Below are positions 38,846 to 47,561 of a DNA stretch of 64,000 nucleotides, piece by piece (the first letter of the stretch is position 1; each line of letters starts with the position of its first letter). Source of the stretch: CAYUQT01 sp964446835 (GTDB lineage: Bacteria; Planctomycetota; Phycisphaerae; UBA1845; JAFGLZ01); contig CAYUQT010000001.1 in the NCBI GenBank assembly GCA_964446835.1, forward strand, positions 1 to 64,000. Reading direction: 5' to 3'. Below the pieces are notes generated by a model. The model was not told the origin of the DNA. It was given only the letters and a program-made list of their open reading frames with translations, and did not search any database. The translations under genes and the position numbers were made by a program.

Positions 38846-40258
38846 ATGACCCAGATGACAAACTCCGTCGAACCCTCCCAATCGCCACACCTTCAAAGGC
38901 GATTGGGCCTGATTCACGCCGCGGCGCTCAACATGGTCAATATGGTGGGTGCGGGGCCGTTCATCACCATCCCCTTGCTCATGTCGGCCCTGGGCGGACC
39001 ACAATCGCTGCTCGGCTGGTTTGTGGCCGCGATCATCTGTATTCCCGACGGCATGATCTGGAGCGAATTGGGCGCCGCCATGCCCGGGTCCGGCGGCACC
39101 TACCTCTACCTTCGCAGAGGGTACGGACATGACACCTGGGGTCGCCTGATGGCATTCCTGTTCATCTGGCAGTTCGTCTTCAGCGGTCCCCTGGAAATCG
39201 CCTCCGGCTATATCGGCTTCGGCAACTACGCGTCCTACATCTGGCCCGGCATGACCCCTCTGCACATGACACTGATGGCCATGGGCGCCGGGCTGTTGAA
39301 TATCATCATCCTGTACCGCGGTATCTCCTCCATCGGCAAGCTGACCGTCGCCTTGTGGATTGGTATGCTGCTGACCACGGGGTGGGTGATCTTCACGGGC
39401 CTCAGGCATTTCAATCCCCGCCTGGCGTTCGATTTCCCGCCCAATGCGTTTCAATTCTCGTACGGATTCCTCCTCGGCCTTGGAGCGGCCGCTCGAACCG
39501 GCATCTACGATTACATGGGCTACTACGACGTATGCTACATCGGCGAGGAGGTCCGCAATCCCGAAAAGGTGATCCCCCGATCGATCATCATCAGTGTGAT
39601 CGGCGTGGCGGCCCTCTACTTCACGTTCAACCTCTCGGTCATCGGCAGCGTCTCATGGCGAGAGTTTGTGGTGGACCCCACCAACAACCCTCTGGCCAAA
39701 CACCTTGTCTCGATCATGATGGAGCGCATCTATGGCAACCGCTTCGCAACGCTCTTCACCCTCATGATCCTGATAACGACCTATGCCTCCGTCTTCGCCC
39801 TGCTCCTGGGCTATTCACGGATCCCCTATGCGGCCGCACTGGATGGCTGCTTCTTTTCGACCTTCGGCCGATTGCACCCGAAGAAGTCATTCCCGTACGT
39901 GTCGATTCTGGCGATCGGCGGAATCTCCATCGCCGCCTGCCTGTTGTCGCTGGACACGGTGATCATGGCCATGGTCACCTGCCGGATCCTCATCCAATTC
40001 ATCGGGCAGATCTTCGCCGTCGTCCTGATCCGCCGGTACTCACCGGACATGCCCCGGCCCTATCGCATCTGGCTCTACCCGGTTCCGTGTATCGTCGCCT
40101 TCGTGGGTTGGATATTCATCTTCGCCACGTCGGACAACAACATCATCCTTTTCAGCCTGGCCGCACTGGTGTCGGGAATCGTCGCGTTCGTTGTCTGGTC
40201 GTGGTGGACGCAGCGATGGCCGTTCGGATCCGCCGACCCCGCCTCTCGACCGGGGTGA
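38846..40258 (+). CDS. APC-family amino acid/polyamine permease
   Basis: 470 residues with about twelve membrane helices. The first helix carries MVNMVGAGPFITIPLL, the unwound GxG region of the APC superfamily. ELGAAMPGSGGTYLYLRRGYG and YIGEEVRNPEKVIPRSI are further typical motifs. It should import or exchange an amino acid; specificity cannot be read from sequence. GGAAG lies 6 bases upstream of the ATG. It ends close to a copy of the tolC-like gene's 3' end (40289-40330), where it converges on the fic gene. Confidence 0.88.
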   Translation: MTQMTNSVEPSQSPHLQRRLGLIHAAALNMVNMVGAGPFITIPLLMSALGGPQSLLGWFVAAIICIPDGMIWSELGAAMPGSGGTYLYLRRGYGHDTWGRLMAFLFIWQFVFSGPLEIASGYIGFGNYASYIWPGMTPLHMTLMAMGAGLLNIIILYRGISSIGKLTVALWIGMLLTTGWVIFTGLRHFNPRLAFDFPPNAFQFSYGFLLGLGAAARTGIYDYMGYYDVCYIGEEVRNPEKVIPRSIIISVIGVAALYFTFNLSVIGSVSWREFVVDPTNNPLAKHLVSIMMERIYGNRFATLFTLMILITTYASVFALLLGYSRIPYAAALDGCFFSTFGRLHPKKSFPYVSILAIGGISIAACLLSLDTVIMAMVTCRILIQFIGQIFAVVLIRRYSPDMPRPYRIWLYPVPCIVAFVGWIFIFATSDNNIILFSLAALVSGIVAFVVWSWWTQRWPFGSADPASRPG

Positions 40259-40288
40259 TGGACGACAACCACACCACCGTCGGGTGGG

Positions 40289-40330
40289 CGCCGCCTCACT
40301 CTGTCCCGGGGTTCCAGCCGCCCCCCAGCG
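40289..40330. repeat. Direct repeat: orphan copy of the tolC-like gene 3' end
   Basis: 42 bases matching 41752-41793 with one mismatch. Read on the minus strand it encodes the last residues of the outer-membrane efflux protein (LGGGWNPGTE and stop). The single difference is synonymous (Pro codon). It lies on the far side of the fic gene; similarity stops sharply at both ends. Confidence 0.88.
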
Positions 40331-40394
40331 GCTCGCGGGTACGATCGCCCTCCCGCAAGCGCCGTCGCTACGGGCAATCTTCAACCGCCCCAAG

Positions 40395-41570
40395 CTATTC
40401 CGTGTCGCTCTTGAGCACGTCGAGGTAGGCCTGGTAGGCGTAGACACGATCCCGCAACCTACCGGTGGTTTCACGGAGGATGCCCGCCTTCTGCATCGCA
40501 TCCATCGCCTTGATCGCCGTGGGCTTACTGACGCTCAGCAGCTTGATCGCCAGCGGCAGGGTCAATATAGGATTGGCGCCAAGAAGGTCGAACAGCCGGA
40601 TGGCCGGAACTGTGACACTGGGATGATTCACCAGCGTTGTGCGGTCCCTGGACACCTGCGAGAATATCCGCTGTGCAGAGGCGACACCGTCGTCGGCCGC
40701 CTCGCGGACGCACCCCAGAAAGAATCGCGTCCAGCCCTCCCAGTCACCCCCCGTTCGAACGGTACTCAGCCGCTGATAATACTCCTCCCGATGCCGCTTG
40801 AAGGCGACGCTGAGATACAACAGCGGTGCAGGCAACAGGTCCCAATGCTCGACGAGAAGCGATATGAGCAACCGCCCGATGCGACCGTTGCCGTCGAGGA
40901 AGGGGTGAATGGTCTCGAACTGTACGTGGGCCAGCCCGACACGCACCAACGGCGGGAGGGGATCATCGCCATGAATCCACTTCTCCAGGGCCGAGAGGGC
41001 CCCGGGAACCGCATCTTGGGGCGGTGGCACAAAGCGCGCGTTGCCCGGCCGGGTTCCCCCGATCCAGTTCTGCGAGTGTCGAATCCGCCCCGGCTGCTTG
41101 TCGCCGCCGCGAACGCCGGCCATCAGTCGCTTATGTGCCTCGCACAACAGACGCGTCGCCAGGGGCAGGCCCCTGGGACGGGCAAGCTCCCTGCGAGCGT
41201 AGTTCAACGCGGCGATGTAGTTGCAGACGTCCCGTACATCATCCGGACGCTCCGCCCTCTGCCCCGCCTCGAATCCGAGCACGTCGCGGAGTGTCGCCTG
41301 TGTGCCCTCGATCTGCGAGGTAATCAGAGCTTCTTTGCGTACAAAGCCATAAAGGAACCACTCCTCGCTGGGGACCAGATCGGCGGCGACGGCCAGCCGC
41401 CCCGTGGACACCATGGCCTGCGCCAAAAGCTCGCCGGTCGCCTCATCGACCCGCAGGGAAGGGTTGGCAGGCGGCAACGGGTGCGGCATGAATGCTTGTA
41501 CCTGTTCATCGCCGACCCGCATGACCCGATAGGTTCCAGTGGTTCGAGACACCTCGAGGCAATCCTCCAT
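40395..41570 (-). CDS. Fic-family AMP-transferase with C-terminal winged helix
   Basis: 391 residues. The Fic core HPFLDGNGRIGR is intact near residue 222. An N-terminal inhibitory helix motif, SQIEGTQ near residue 85, has the Ser/Glu pattern of class II (self-inhibited) Fic proteins. The C-terminal ~75 residues (LLSVSKPTAIKAMDAMQKAGI, LRDRVYAYQAYLDVL) form a winged helix-turn-helix. Such proteins AMPylate target proteins and may regulate their own transcription. The promoter lies between inverted ACTAGT operators at 41583-41641. The ATG at 41570 has only a weak upstream Shine-Dalgarno, so the exact start is uncertain. The gene is bracketed by direct copies of the neighbouring efflux gene's 3' end. 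Confidence 0.9.
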   Translation of the reverse strand: MEDCLEVSRTTGTYRVMRVGDEQVQAFMPHPLPPANPSLRVDEATGELLAQAMVSTGRLAVAADLVPSEEWFLYGFVRKEALITSQIEGTQATLRDVLGFEAGQRAERPDDVRDVCNYIAALNYARRELARPRGLPLATRLLCEAHKRLMAGVRGGDKQPGRIRHSQNWIGGTRPGNARFVPPPQDAVPGALSALEKWIHGDDPLPPLVRVGLAHVQFETIHPFLDGNGRIGRLLISLLVEHWDLLPAPLLYLSVAFKRHREEYYQRLSTVRTGGDWEGWTRFFLGCVREAADDGVASAQRIFSQVSRDRTTLVNHPSVTVPAIRLFDLLGANPILTLPLAIKLLSVSKPTAIKAMDAMQKAGILRETTGRLRDRVYAYQAYLDVLKSDTE

Positions 41571-41582
41571 TCCCAAGAGCAC

Positions 41583-41641
41583 TCACTAGTAAACTTATCT
41601 TACCTAGCAGAATTACATAGTCAACAAGTCATTACTAGTGA
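41583..41641 (-). promoter_or_regulatory. fic promoter between two inverted operators
   Basis: TCACTAGTAA at 41583-41592 and TTACTAGTGA at 41632-41641 are perfect inverted copies, each with a palindromic ACTAGT core. Between them, on the minus strand, TTGACT (41619-41624), a 16-base spacer and TAAGAT (41597-41602) form a promoter directed at fic. The downstream operator overlaps the likely start site. Confidence 0.75.
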
Positions 41642-41677
41642 TACCGTGGAATGCAGAAGCGAGGTGCCCATGAGAAA

Positions 41678-41729
41678 CACCGGCTTCCCAGGGAGCCGGT
41701 GCGACGAAAGACGGGACGTGATATCCCGT
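41678..41729 (-). terminator. Two hairpins after the tolC-like gene
   Basis: CACCGGCT/AGCCGGTG (41678-41701) and ACGGGA/TCCCGT (41711-41729) are perfect stems just downstream of the tolC-like stop codon and upstream of the fic promoter. They may end the efflux transcript. Neither has a clear T-run. Confidence 0.45.
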
Positions 41730-41751
41730 ACACGCGACCACGACAGTGCAT

Positions 41752-41793
41752 CGCCGCCTCACTCTGTCCCCGGGTTCCAGCCGCCCCCCAGCG
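41752..41793. repeat. Direct repeat: functional copy of the tolC-like gene 3' end
   Basis: The copy that completes the tolC-like gene, including its stop codon at 41759-41761. It is 41/42 identical to 40289-40330. The two copies flank the fic gene in direct orientation. Confidence 0.88.
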
Positions 41794-43375
41794 CCTTGTA
41801 CAGGGCGATCATGTTCGTCACCACGGTCGTTTCGCTCTGGGCAAGCTGATCCTGGAGTGAATACACCGCACGCTGCGCTTCCAGAACATTCAGAAACGCC
41901 GTCAACCCACGCGTATAGAGCTCTTCACTCAAGCTCTTCGACTGTTGACCGGCCGCCACCGCTTCCACCAGCGACTGCCGACGAACGTGTTCGTTTGCAT
42001 AGGCAATCAGCGCACTCTCGACATCCCGGAATGCCGTCAGCACGATCTGCTCATAGCTGGCCAGCGCCTGCTCCTGCCGGGCGTTCTGAACCTGAATGTT
42101 CGAACGAATCCGCCATCCGTCGAACACCGGCCATGACATCTGGGGCCCCACCGACCAGCTCATGCTGTTCCGGTCGAGGATGTGCCGAATATCCCGGCTC
42201 TGCGGGCTGAACGACCCCGTCAGCGAAAAACGGGGAAACAAATCGGCCGTCGCCTCGCCGATCCTCGCCGTCGCCGCCGCCAACTGCCGCTCGGCGGCTC
42301 GCACGTCCGGCCGGCGACGCAGAAGATCCGACGGAAGCCCGATCGGAGTATCCGGCGAAAGCATCGGAATCGGCCGTTCCTTCTCCAACTCCGACAACAG
42401 AGCCACCGGAGGCTGACCGACCAGCACACTGATCTGGAAGATGGCCTGTTTGATCGTGCTCTCCAGCAGCGGAACCTGTGACTGGGTGCTGGCAAGCTGC
42501 GTGCGGGCCTGGGCAACCTCCAGATTGCTGGCAAAACCCGCCTTGAACTGCCTCTGCGTCAGATCCACCGTGTCGGCCTGGGCCCGAATGTTGTCCCGGG
42601 CAATAGCCAGTCGACGCTGCGTCCCGCGAAGCTGAACGTAGTTCAGAGCGACTTCCGAAAGCAGCGTGACGAGTACGTCGCGCTGACCCTCCTGCGTAGC
42701 GGCCAAATCGGCGTCCGCCGCCTCGACCGCCCGTCGAGTGCCGCCGAACACGTCGATCTCCCAACTGGCATCCAACCCCATCTGAAACAGATTCTGATCT
42801 CGCGAAACCTTCGCGCCCGAACCCATCAGCTTGCTGTCGACCCCTGTGGCGACCGCATTCCCCACCATCACCGGTACGTTGACCCCGCTAGGCGTTCCCC
42901 CGCCCAATGCCCCCCCCACCGATCGAATGGCCGAGTCGACAACCGTAGCCCTCGCCCGCTCACCCAGGCTCAGCCCCCCCTCCGTCTTCGGACCACTGTT
43001 CAAACTGCCGCCTCGATAGGCATGCGCCGCACCCACGTCCACCTGCGGCCACCAGTCGGCAGTCACGATGCCTCGCTGCGCCCTCGCCTCACGAACGCGC
43101 GCCGTCGCCACCCGCAAGTCCAGATTCGACTCCACCGCCCGCGCGACAAGCGTATCCAATACCGGGTCGTTCAGCGAACTCCACCAGACGGCCAGATCCA
43201 CGGGACGCGTCGTAGCCGCCGCTGTCGTCGTGGGATAAGTCGTGGGACGAGTCGTCGTGCTCCCCTCCCAGGCCTGCGGCACTTCCATCTCAGGAGTCTT
43301 GTAATTCGGACCGACGGCGCACCCGCCCATGCCAACGAAAAGAAGAAAACCAACCCGGAAGCGTCGCGAGCTCAT
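41759..43375 (-). CDS. NodT/TolC-like outer-membrane efflux lipoprotein
   Basis: 538 residues with a lipobox (GMGGC) followed by AVGPNYKTPE, the start of NodT-family outer-membrane factors. Two repeats of the coiled-coil/beta-barrel OEP domain follow (VARAVESNLDLRVATARVRE and LASTQSQVPLLESTIKQAIF), with GLPSDLLRRRPDVRAAERQL typical of the family. It should form the outer-membrane channel of the MacAB-like pump encoded just upstream. GGAGG 6 bases before the second ATG (43375) supports this start over the ATG at 43381. The region near residues 100-175 holds a Gly/Ser-rich insertion. Confidence 0.9.
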   Translation of the reverse strand: MSSRRFRVGFLLFVGMGGCAVGPNYKTPEMEVPQAWEGSTTTRPTTYPTTTAAATTRPVDLAVWWSSLNDPVLDTLVARAVESNLDLRVATARVREARAQRGIVTADWWPQVDVGAAHAYRGGSLNSGPKTEGGLSLGERARATVVDSAIRSVGGALGGGTPSGVNVPVMVGNAVATGVDSKLMGSGAKVSRDQNLFQMGLDASWEIDVFGGTRRAVEAADADLAATQEGQRDVLVTLLSEVALNYVQLRGTQRRLAIARDNIRAQADTVDLTQRQFKAGFASNLEVAQARTQLASTQSQVPLLESTIKQAIFQISVLVGQPPVALLSELEKERPIPMLSPDTPIGLPSDLLRRRPDVRAAERQLAAATARIGEATADLFPRFSLTGSFSPQSRDIRHILDRNSMSWSVGPQMSWPVFDGWRIRSNIQVQNARQEQALASYEQIVLTAFRDVESALIAYANEHVRRQSLVEAVAAGQQSKSLSEELYTRGLTAFLNVLEAQRAVYSLQDQLAQSETTVVTNMIALYKALGGGWNPGTE

Positions 43376-43456
43376 ATGCATCCTCCACTCGCTGCCGACC
43401 TTCGTCCGCGCCAAAAGGGTGGCAGGAAAACGTCCCTTTTTCCCCCTGCGCCCCGC

Positions 43457-44824
43457 TTACTCATACCGCAGAGCCTCGATCGGATCCAGTCGTGAGGCCT
43501 TCCATGCCGGGTAGAATCCGAAGACGATGCCGACGCCCGCCGATACCACCACCGCAGCGGTGATGGCCCCGATGGACAATTCCACCGGCCAACGAAGCAA
43601 CAGACGCACCAGCGTCGAACTGCCCCGCCCCAGCAGAATCCCGATCGCCCCGCCCAGCATGCACAGCACCACCGCCTCGACCAGAAACTGCCGCAGAATG
43701 TCCTGTGGCCGCGCGCCCACGGCCATCCGAAGCCCGATCTCACGTGTCCTCTCCGTGACGGACACCAGCATGATGTTCATGATCCCGACCCCGCCGACGA
43801 TCAGCGAGATCGTAGCCACGCACAACAACAGATTCGTCATCAGCAGAGTCGTCGCCGAGAGGGTCTTGGTCATCTCCGTCATGTCTCGGATATCAAAATC
43901 GTTGGAATCCTCCGGGCTGAGATGATGTCGACGGCGAAGAACCTCTGTGATCTGTTTGATGGCCTTGGGAATCGACTCGCTGCTCCGCGCCGTCACCAGA
44001 ATCTGGTCGACGTTGGCGAACCGAACCGGCATCGGGTTGTTGGCCGCCTGAACCTCCGATCGTTCCGGGTAAAGGCTCGGCTGATCCCCGGGATACAGGT
44101 TGCTCAGCGTATTCACCGAACTGCTCGACGAAATGGCACTCTGGTTGCTCGAAGACAGTGTCGAACCCGTGACCCGATACTTGATCGTCGTCCACGGAGC
44201 GAGCAGAACGTCGTCCTGATCCATCCCCACCATGTTGGCGCCCTTGCTGCTCAGCACGCCCACCACCCGGAAGGTCACGTTCTTCACGCGGATCTCCTTG
44301 CCGATGGGCGAGCGACCCTGAAACAACTCACGTACCAGGGTCTTGCCGATCAGACACACCCGGTTGGCATTGAGGATGTCTCGCTCCGTGAAAACCTGCC
44401 CCTCCGCCAACTGAGTCCACTGCCGGACCTCCAGGAACTGCGCCGTGGTGCCCGACATCGAGTTCGGAACCCAGTTCCGGTTGCCGTACACCACCTGCGT
44501 CCGGGCCCGCACGACCGGGGCGGCGCTGCGAATCGCCGGACAGTCCCGCATGATCGCCTCACAATCCTGCGGCGTCAGTGTGGAATAGCTGCCGGTACCG
44601 AAATTCACCCCCCCCGTCGACACCGAACCCGGCACCACCAGCAGCACGTTGGCACCCATGCTCGAAATGCCCTTCTGAATCGCACGCGACGAGCCCGCCC
44701 CGATCTCCGTCATGGCGATCACGGCCCCCACGCCGATGACGATCCCCAGCGTCGTCAGAACGGCCCGCATCGGATTCCGACGCAGCGCCCTCATCGCGGT
44801 CCGAATGGTACGGTAGGCCTTCAT
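43457..44824 (-). CDS. MacB-like ABC transporter permease
   Basis: 455 residues with the MacB-PCD/FtsX layout: one N-terminal helix (VLTTLGIVIGVGAVIAM), a large periplasmic domain, and three C-terminal helices (LLLCVATISLIVGGVGIMNIM, VSVTERTREIGLRMAVGAR). The ATPase is a separate gene overlapping it by four bases, unlike E. coli MacB where both are fused. A Ser-rich insertion (about residues 220-250) lies in the periplasmic domain. It should couple ATP hydrolysis to export through the periplasmic adaptor and the outer-membrane channel. Confidence 0.9.
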   Translation of the reverse strand: MKAYRTIRTAMRALRRNPMRAVLTTLGIVIGVGAVIAMTEIGAGSSRAIQKGISSMGANVLLVVPGSVSTGGVNFGTGSYSTLTPQDCEAIMRDCPAIRSAAPVVRARTQVVYGNRNWVPNSMSGTTAQFLEVRQWTQLAEGQVFTERDILNANRVCLIGKTLVRELFQGRSPIGKEIRVKNVTFRVVGVLSSKGANMVGMDQDDVLLAPWTTIKYRVTGSTLSSSNQSAISSSSSVNTLSNLYPGDQPSLYPERSEVQAANNPMPVRFANVDQILVTARSSESIPKAIKQITEVLRRRHHLSPEDSNDFDIRDMTEMTKTLSATTLLMTNLLLCVATISLIVGGVGIMNIMLVSVTERTREIGLRMAVGARPQDILRQFLVEAVVLCMLGGAIGILLGRGSSTLVRLLLRWPVELSIGAITAAVVVSAGVGIVFGFYPAWKASRLDPIEALRYE

Positions 44825-45588
44825 ATGTAAGCTCCAGTATCAGCAGTCTCGAACGCAGACCCGGGAGCAGACACGGAAACCGCCTGCGATCCGGCGTCCG
44901 TCTCGAAAGCCCCGTTGGAGACCGCGCCGTCGCGGATATGAATGATTCGCCGGGCGTGCTGGGCCACATTCGAATCGTGAGTCACAAGGATGATCGTGAT
45001 GCCGTCATCCTCGTTGAGCTGCTGAAACATGCGAAGCACGTCCACGCTGGTTCGCGAATCCAGATTCCCCGTCGGCTCGTCGGCAAAGAGAAGGGGGGGG
45101 CGGTTCACGAGCGCCCGGGCAATCGCCACCCGCTGCTGCTGACCGCCGGACAACTGCGAGGGCTCATGATCCAGGCGATCCTCGAGCCCGACCCGGCAGA
45201 GCATCTCACGGGCACGCCGCCGCGCCTCGCGATCGGAAAGATGACCGGCCGTATACGACAGAGGCATCGCCACATTCTCCAGCGCGCTGGTGCGAGCCAG
45301 CAGGTTGAAGCTCTGAAAGACGAAGCCGATCTTTCGATTTCTGACCATCGCACGCTCAACCGCCGACAGGTGAGAGACGTCTTCTCCCTCCAGCCGGTAT
45401 GTCCCCGATGTCGCCCGGTCCAGACAGCCCAGTACGTTCATGAGCGTGCTCTTGCCCGACCCGGACGCACCCATCAACGCCACCAACTCCCCCCGCCCGA
45501 CCTTCATCGATACGTTCTTGAGCACAGGGACGCTGATGTCGCCGATGTAGTACGTCTTGCAGATGTCGTCCAGCTCGATGAATTCCAT
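44821..45588 (-). CDS. ABC transporter ATP-binding protein (LolD/MacB type)
   Basis: 255 residues. Walker A GASGSGKST, Q-loop FVFQSFNLL, signature LSGGQQQRVAIARAL, Walker B LLFADEPTGNLD and switch His VTHD are all intact. The last ~35 residues are a low-complexity Ala/Ser tail. The start at MEFIELDD was chosen for homology; an ATG 15 bases upstream is possible. It overlaps the permease gene (ATGA) and follows the adaptor gene directly. It powers the MacAB-like exporter. Confidence 0.92.
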   Translation of the reverse strand: MEFIELDDICKTYYIGDISVPVLKNVSMKVGRGELVALMGASGSGKSTLMNVLGCLDRATSGTYRLEGEDVSHLSAVERAMVRNRKIGFVFQSFNLLARTSALENVAMPLSYTAGHLSDREARRRAREMLCRVGLEDRLDHEPSQLSGGQQQRVAIARALVNRPPLLFADEPTGNLDSRTSVDVLRMFQQLNEDDGITIILVTHDSNVAQHARRIIHIRDGAVSNGAFETDAGSQAVSVSAPGSAFETADTGAYI

Positions 45589-45615
45589 GACTTCACCCAC
45601 CATGACCGGTCGCTC

Positions 45616-46947
45616 TCACATCGGCGGCGGCGGACCACCGCGACCACCGCGAGGTATCTTCGGCGCAAACGGATTGCTCGTGCCGGTATCGCCCGCGGCC
45701 TGCTCTTCCCGACCCGTAACCACGCTCAACCCCTCGATCACACCGTCTCCCGAAATCTCCGTCACTTCATCATCCGTCAGGCCCACCTGTACGCGCAGCG
45801 GTCTGACGAATCCCCCGTCGAGCACCCAGACCAGCCCCTCCCGGCTGCCCAGACTCTCCGCCGGTCTCGAAGCCGCCTCCGTGGTCGTCGGCTGCTCCTG
45901 GACGGCCTGGCGGACCTCCGGTGCGATCTGCTCCGACTCCGGGGTCCATTGCAGAGCCGTGTTCGGTACCATCAGAACCTTCGTGCGGCGATTCAGCTCG
46001 AACTTCACACTGGCGGTCAGATACGGAAGCAGCCGACCGCTGGAATTGTCGGCGAACACCTCCACCGTATAGGTGACCACGTTCTGAGTCATCGATGCAT
46101 TCAGCCGAATCTTGCCCACCTGCCCCTTGAAAGACTCGCCCGGAAAGGCATCCACCGTAAACGTCACAGGCTGGCCCTTATGCAGCCGGCCGATGTCCGC
46201 CTCGTTCACCGCCACCCACACCTGTATCCGAGTGAGGTCCTTGGCAATCAGAAATAGACTCGGAGCATTCAGGCTCGCAACGACCGTCTGACCGGTATTC
46301 ACCCGACGATCGATGATGAGGCCCTTGACGGGTGACTTGATGATGCAATAGCCCAGATTCCGCCGGGCCCGCTGGAGAAGTGCCTCCGCCTGAGCAAGAT
46401 TGCCTTTGGCCTGGATGATCGCCGCCCCGCCGACCGCAATGTTCGCCTTCGCCGTATCGTAGGCAGCCTTGTACCCGTCGTAGGCCGACGCCGCCAGGGC
46501 CTGAGACGGTCCAATGTCCTGTGCACGCTTCCAGTCACGCTCGGCCTGAAGCAGCTTCACCTTCATCTGCTCCAGGTCAGCCTCCGCCCGCTGGAGACTC
46601 CCCTTCGCCGAAAGCACCTGCGCCTCGACCTGCTGAACCTCCGCCGTGTACAGAGAGTCGTCGATGCTGGCCAGCACCGTCCCGCTTTCCACTATCGAAC
46701 CGTAGTCCACCGGCTTGCCGTCCACGTCCTTGCCGAACGACATGATCTGGCCGGCCACCTGAGCGCCCACGTCGATCACTTCTTCCGGCTCGATCGTGCC
46801 CGTCGCGCTGATCGACACCAGCACATCGCCCCGTTGGACCTTCGCCGTGCGAAATACCAACGTCGATCCGCGATCGCGGCGCCAATACGTCGCACCCACC
46901 CCAACACACGAGGCCACCAGCACAAGAAGTATGAGAACCTTTTTCAT
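45616..46947 (-). CDS. MacA/HlyD-like periplasmic adaptor
   Basis: 443 residues. An N-terminal membrane anchor (VLILLVLVASCVGVGATYW) precedes the barrel-sandwich half-motif (VSISATGTIEPEEVIDVGAQ), a long coiled coil (SAKGSLQRAEADLEQMKVKL) and the second lipoyl half (KSPVKGLIIDRRVNTGQTV). Beta-barrel and membrane-proximal domains follow. The C-terminal tail is Gly/Pro rich. It should bridge the inner-membrane ABC permease and the outer-membrane channel. It is first in the operon; an OmpR-type box lies 75-93 bases upstream. Confidence 0.92.
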   Translation of the reverse strand: MKKVLILLVLVASCVGVGATYWRRDRGSTLVFRTAKVQRGDVLVSISATGTIEPEEVIDVGAQVAGQIMSFGKDVDGKPVDYGSIVESGTVLASIDDSLYTAEVQQVEAQVLSAKGSLQRAEADLEQMKVKLLQAERDWKRAQDIGPSQALAASAYDGYKAAYDTAKANIAVGGAAIIQAKGNLAQAEALLQRARRNLGYCIIKSPVKGLIIDRRVNTGQTVVASLNAPSLFLIAKDLTRIQVWVAVNEADIGRLHKGQPVTFTVDAFPGESFKGQVGKIRLNASMTQNVVTYTVEVFADNSSGRLLPYLTASVKFELNRRTKVLMVPNTALQWTPESEQIAPEVRQAVQEQPTTTEAASRPAESLGSREGLVWVLDGGFVRPLRVQVGLTDDEVTEISGDGVIEGLSVVTGREEQAAGDTGTSNPFAPKIPRGGRGGPPPPM

Positions 46948-47021
46948 GGCGAACCTATCGCTTTCTTTGGCGTGTCCACCTCGCGTTCGAATCGGACACT
47001 ACCTTAATGCTACCCCTCTCG

Positions 47022-47040
47022 ACCTTAAGGCAAGATGAAG
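47022..47040 (-). promoter_or_regulatory. OmpR-type response-regulator box ahead of macA
   Basis: On the minus strand CTTCAT, five bases, CTTAAGGT, giving two half-sites 11 bases apart. A second CATTAAGGT follows at 47001-47009. The same arrangement stands in front of the response-regulator gene at 50250-50268. Confidence 0.6.
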
Positions 47041-47058
47041 CTCCACCAGGAGGATGGC

Positions 47059-47229
47059 TTATGCGGAGGCGAGACCTTCGGCCATATCATCAGATACCAC
47101 AGGAGGTTGGATACGCGGCAGCCGGACAGTGAATGTCGTCCCATGGCCGACGTCGCTGCAAAACGCGATCGTCCCGCCATGGGCCTCGACGATACTCTTG
47201 CAGATCGCCAGTCCCAGCCCGCTTCCGCA
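47059..47229 (-). pseudogene. 3' fragment of a histidine kinase gene
   Basis: On the minus strand it reads GSGLGLAICKSIVEAHGG, then TTFTVRLPR and a short tail to a stop at 47059. This is only the end of a HATPase domain (the G2 box onward). The first 62 bases (47168-47229) are identical to 48155-48216 inside the intact kinase; the rest is diverged by roughly a third. No start or upstream kinase sequence remains. It lies just before the macA promoter and probably marks the original end of the kinase gene, split off when the toxin-antitoxin pair arrived. Confidence 0.85.
47168..47229. repeat. 62-bp direct repeat, outer copy
   Basis: Identical base for base to 48155-48216. The two copies flank the PIN toxin-antitoxin genes in direct orientation, with 925 bases between them. 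Confidence 0.92.
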
Positions 47230-47314
47230 CTTGGGGCCGACTCGCCTATTGAATCAGGCACGGCGTCCTGTTCGATCCGGCCACGGATTGCCAGTGGACA
47301 ACTGTGGATTTCGG

Positions 47315-47320
47315 TATAAT
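47315..47320 (+). promoter_or_regulatory. -10 element ahead of the antitoxin gene
   Basis: A perfect TATAAT about 20 bases before the antitoxin start codon. The -35 is weak: TTGCCA lies 21 bases and TGGACA 14 bases upstream, neither well spaced. Confidence 0.45.
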
Positions 47321-47339
47321 ACTCCAAGTGAGGTGCATG

Positions 47340-47561
47340 ATGGCCGAAGTTATCGAGGGCAAGTGGGAGGATTTGGCCGGCCGCCAGGATCTTCGCGGGC
47401 GGACGGTCAGGGTCATCGTCCTGGAGGAAGGTGGAAAGCGGGCGGAGGATCCCTGGCTGAAATCGCTCCAGGTGTGGGCGGACAGTCATGAGGCCGTGGG
47501 ACACCGGGCGGACGACAGCCGCGAGAGCATCTACTCTGGGAGCCTCGATGATCCTCGTTGA
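47340..47561 (+). CDS. Small antitoxin-like protein of the PIN toxin pair
   Basis: 73 residues (MAEVIEGKWEDLAGRQDLRG, then VIVLEEGG and a charged C-terminal tail). It resembles short antitoxins encoded just before PIN-domain toxins, with a beta-strand-rich N-terminus and a disordered toxin-binding tail. GAGG six bases upstream favours this second ATG over the one at 47337. It overlaps the toxin gene by 14 bases. Confidence 0.65.
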   Translation: MAEVIEGKWEDLAGRQDLRGRTVRVIVLEEGGKRAEDPWLKSLQVWADSHEAVGHRADDSRESIYSGSLDDPR

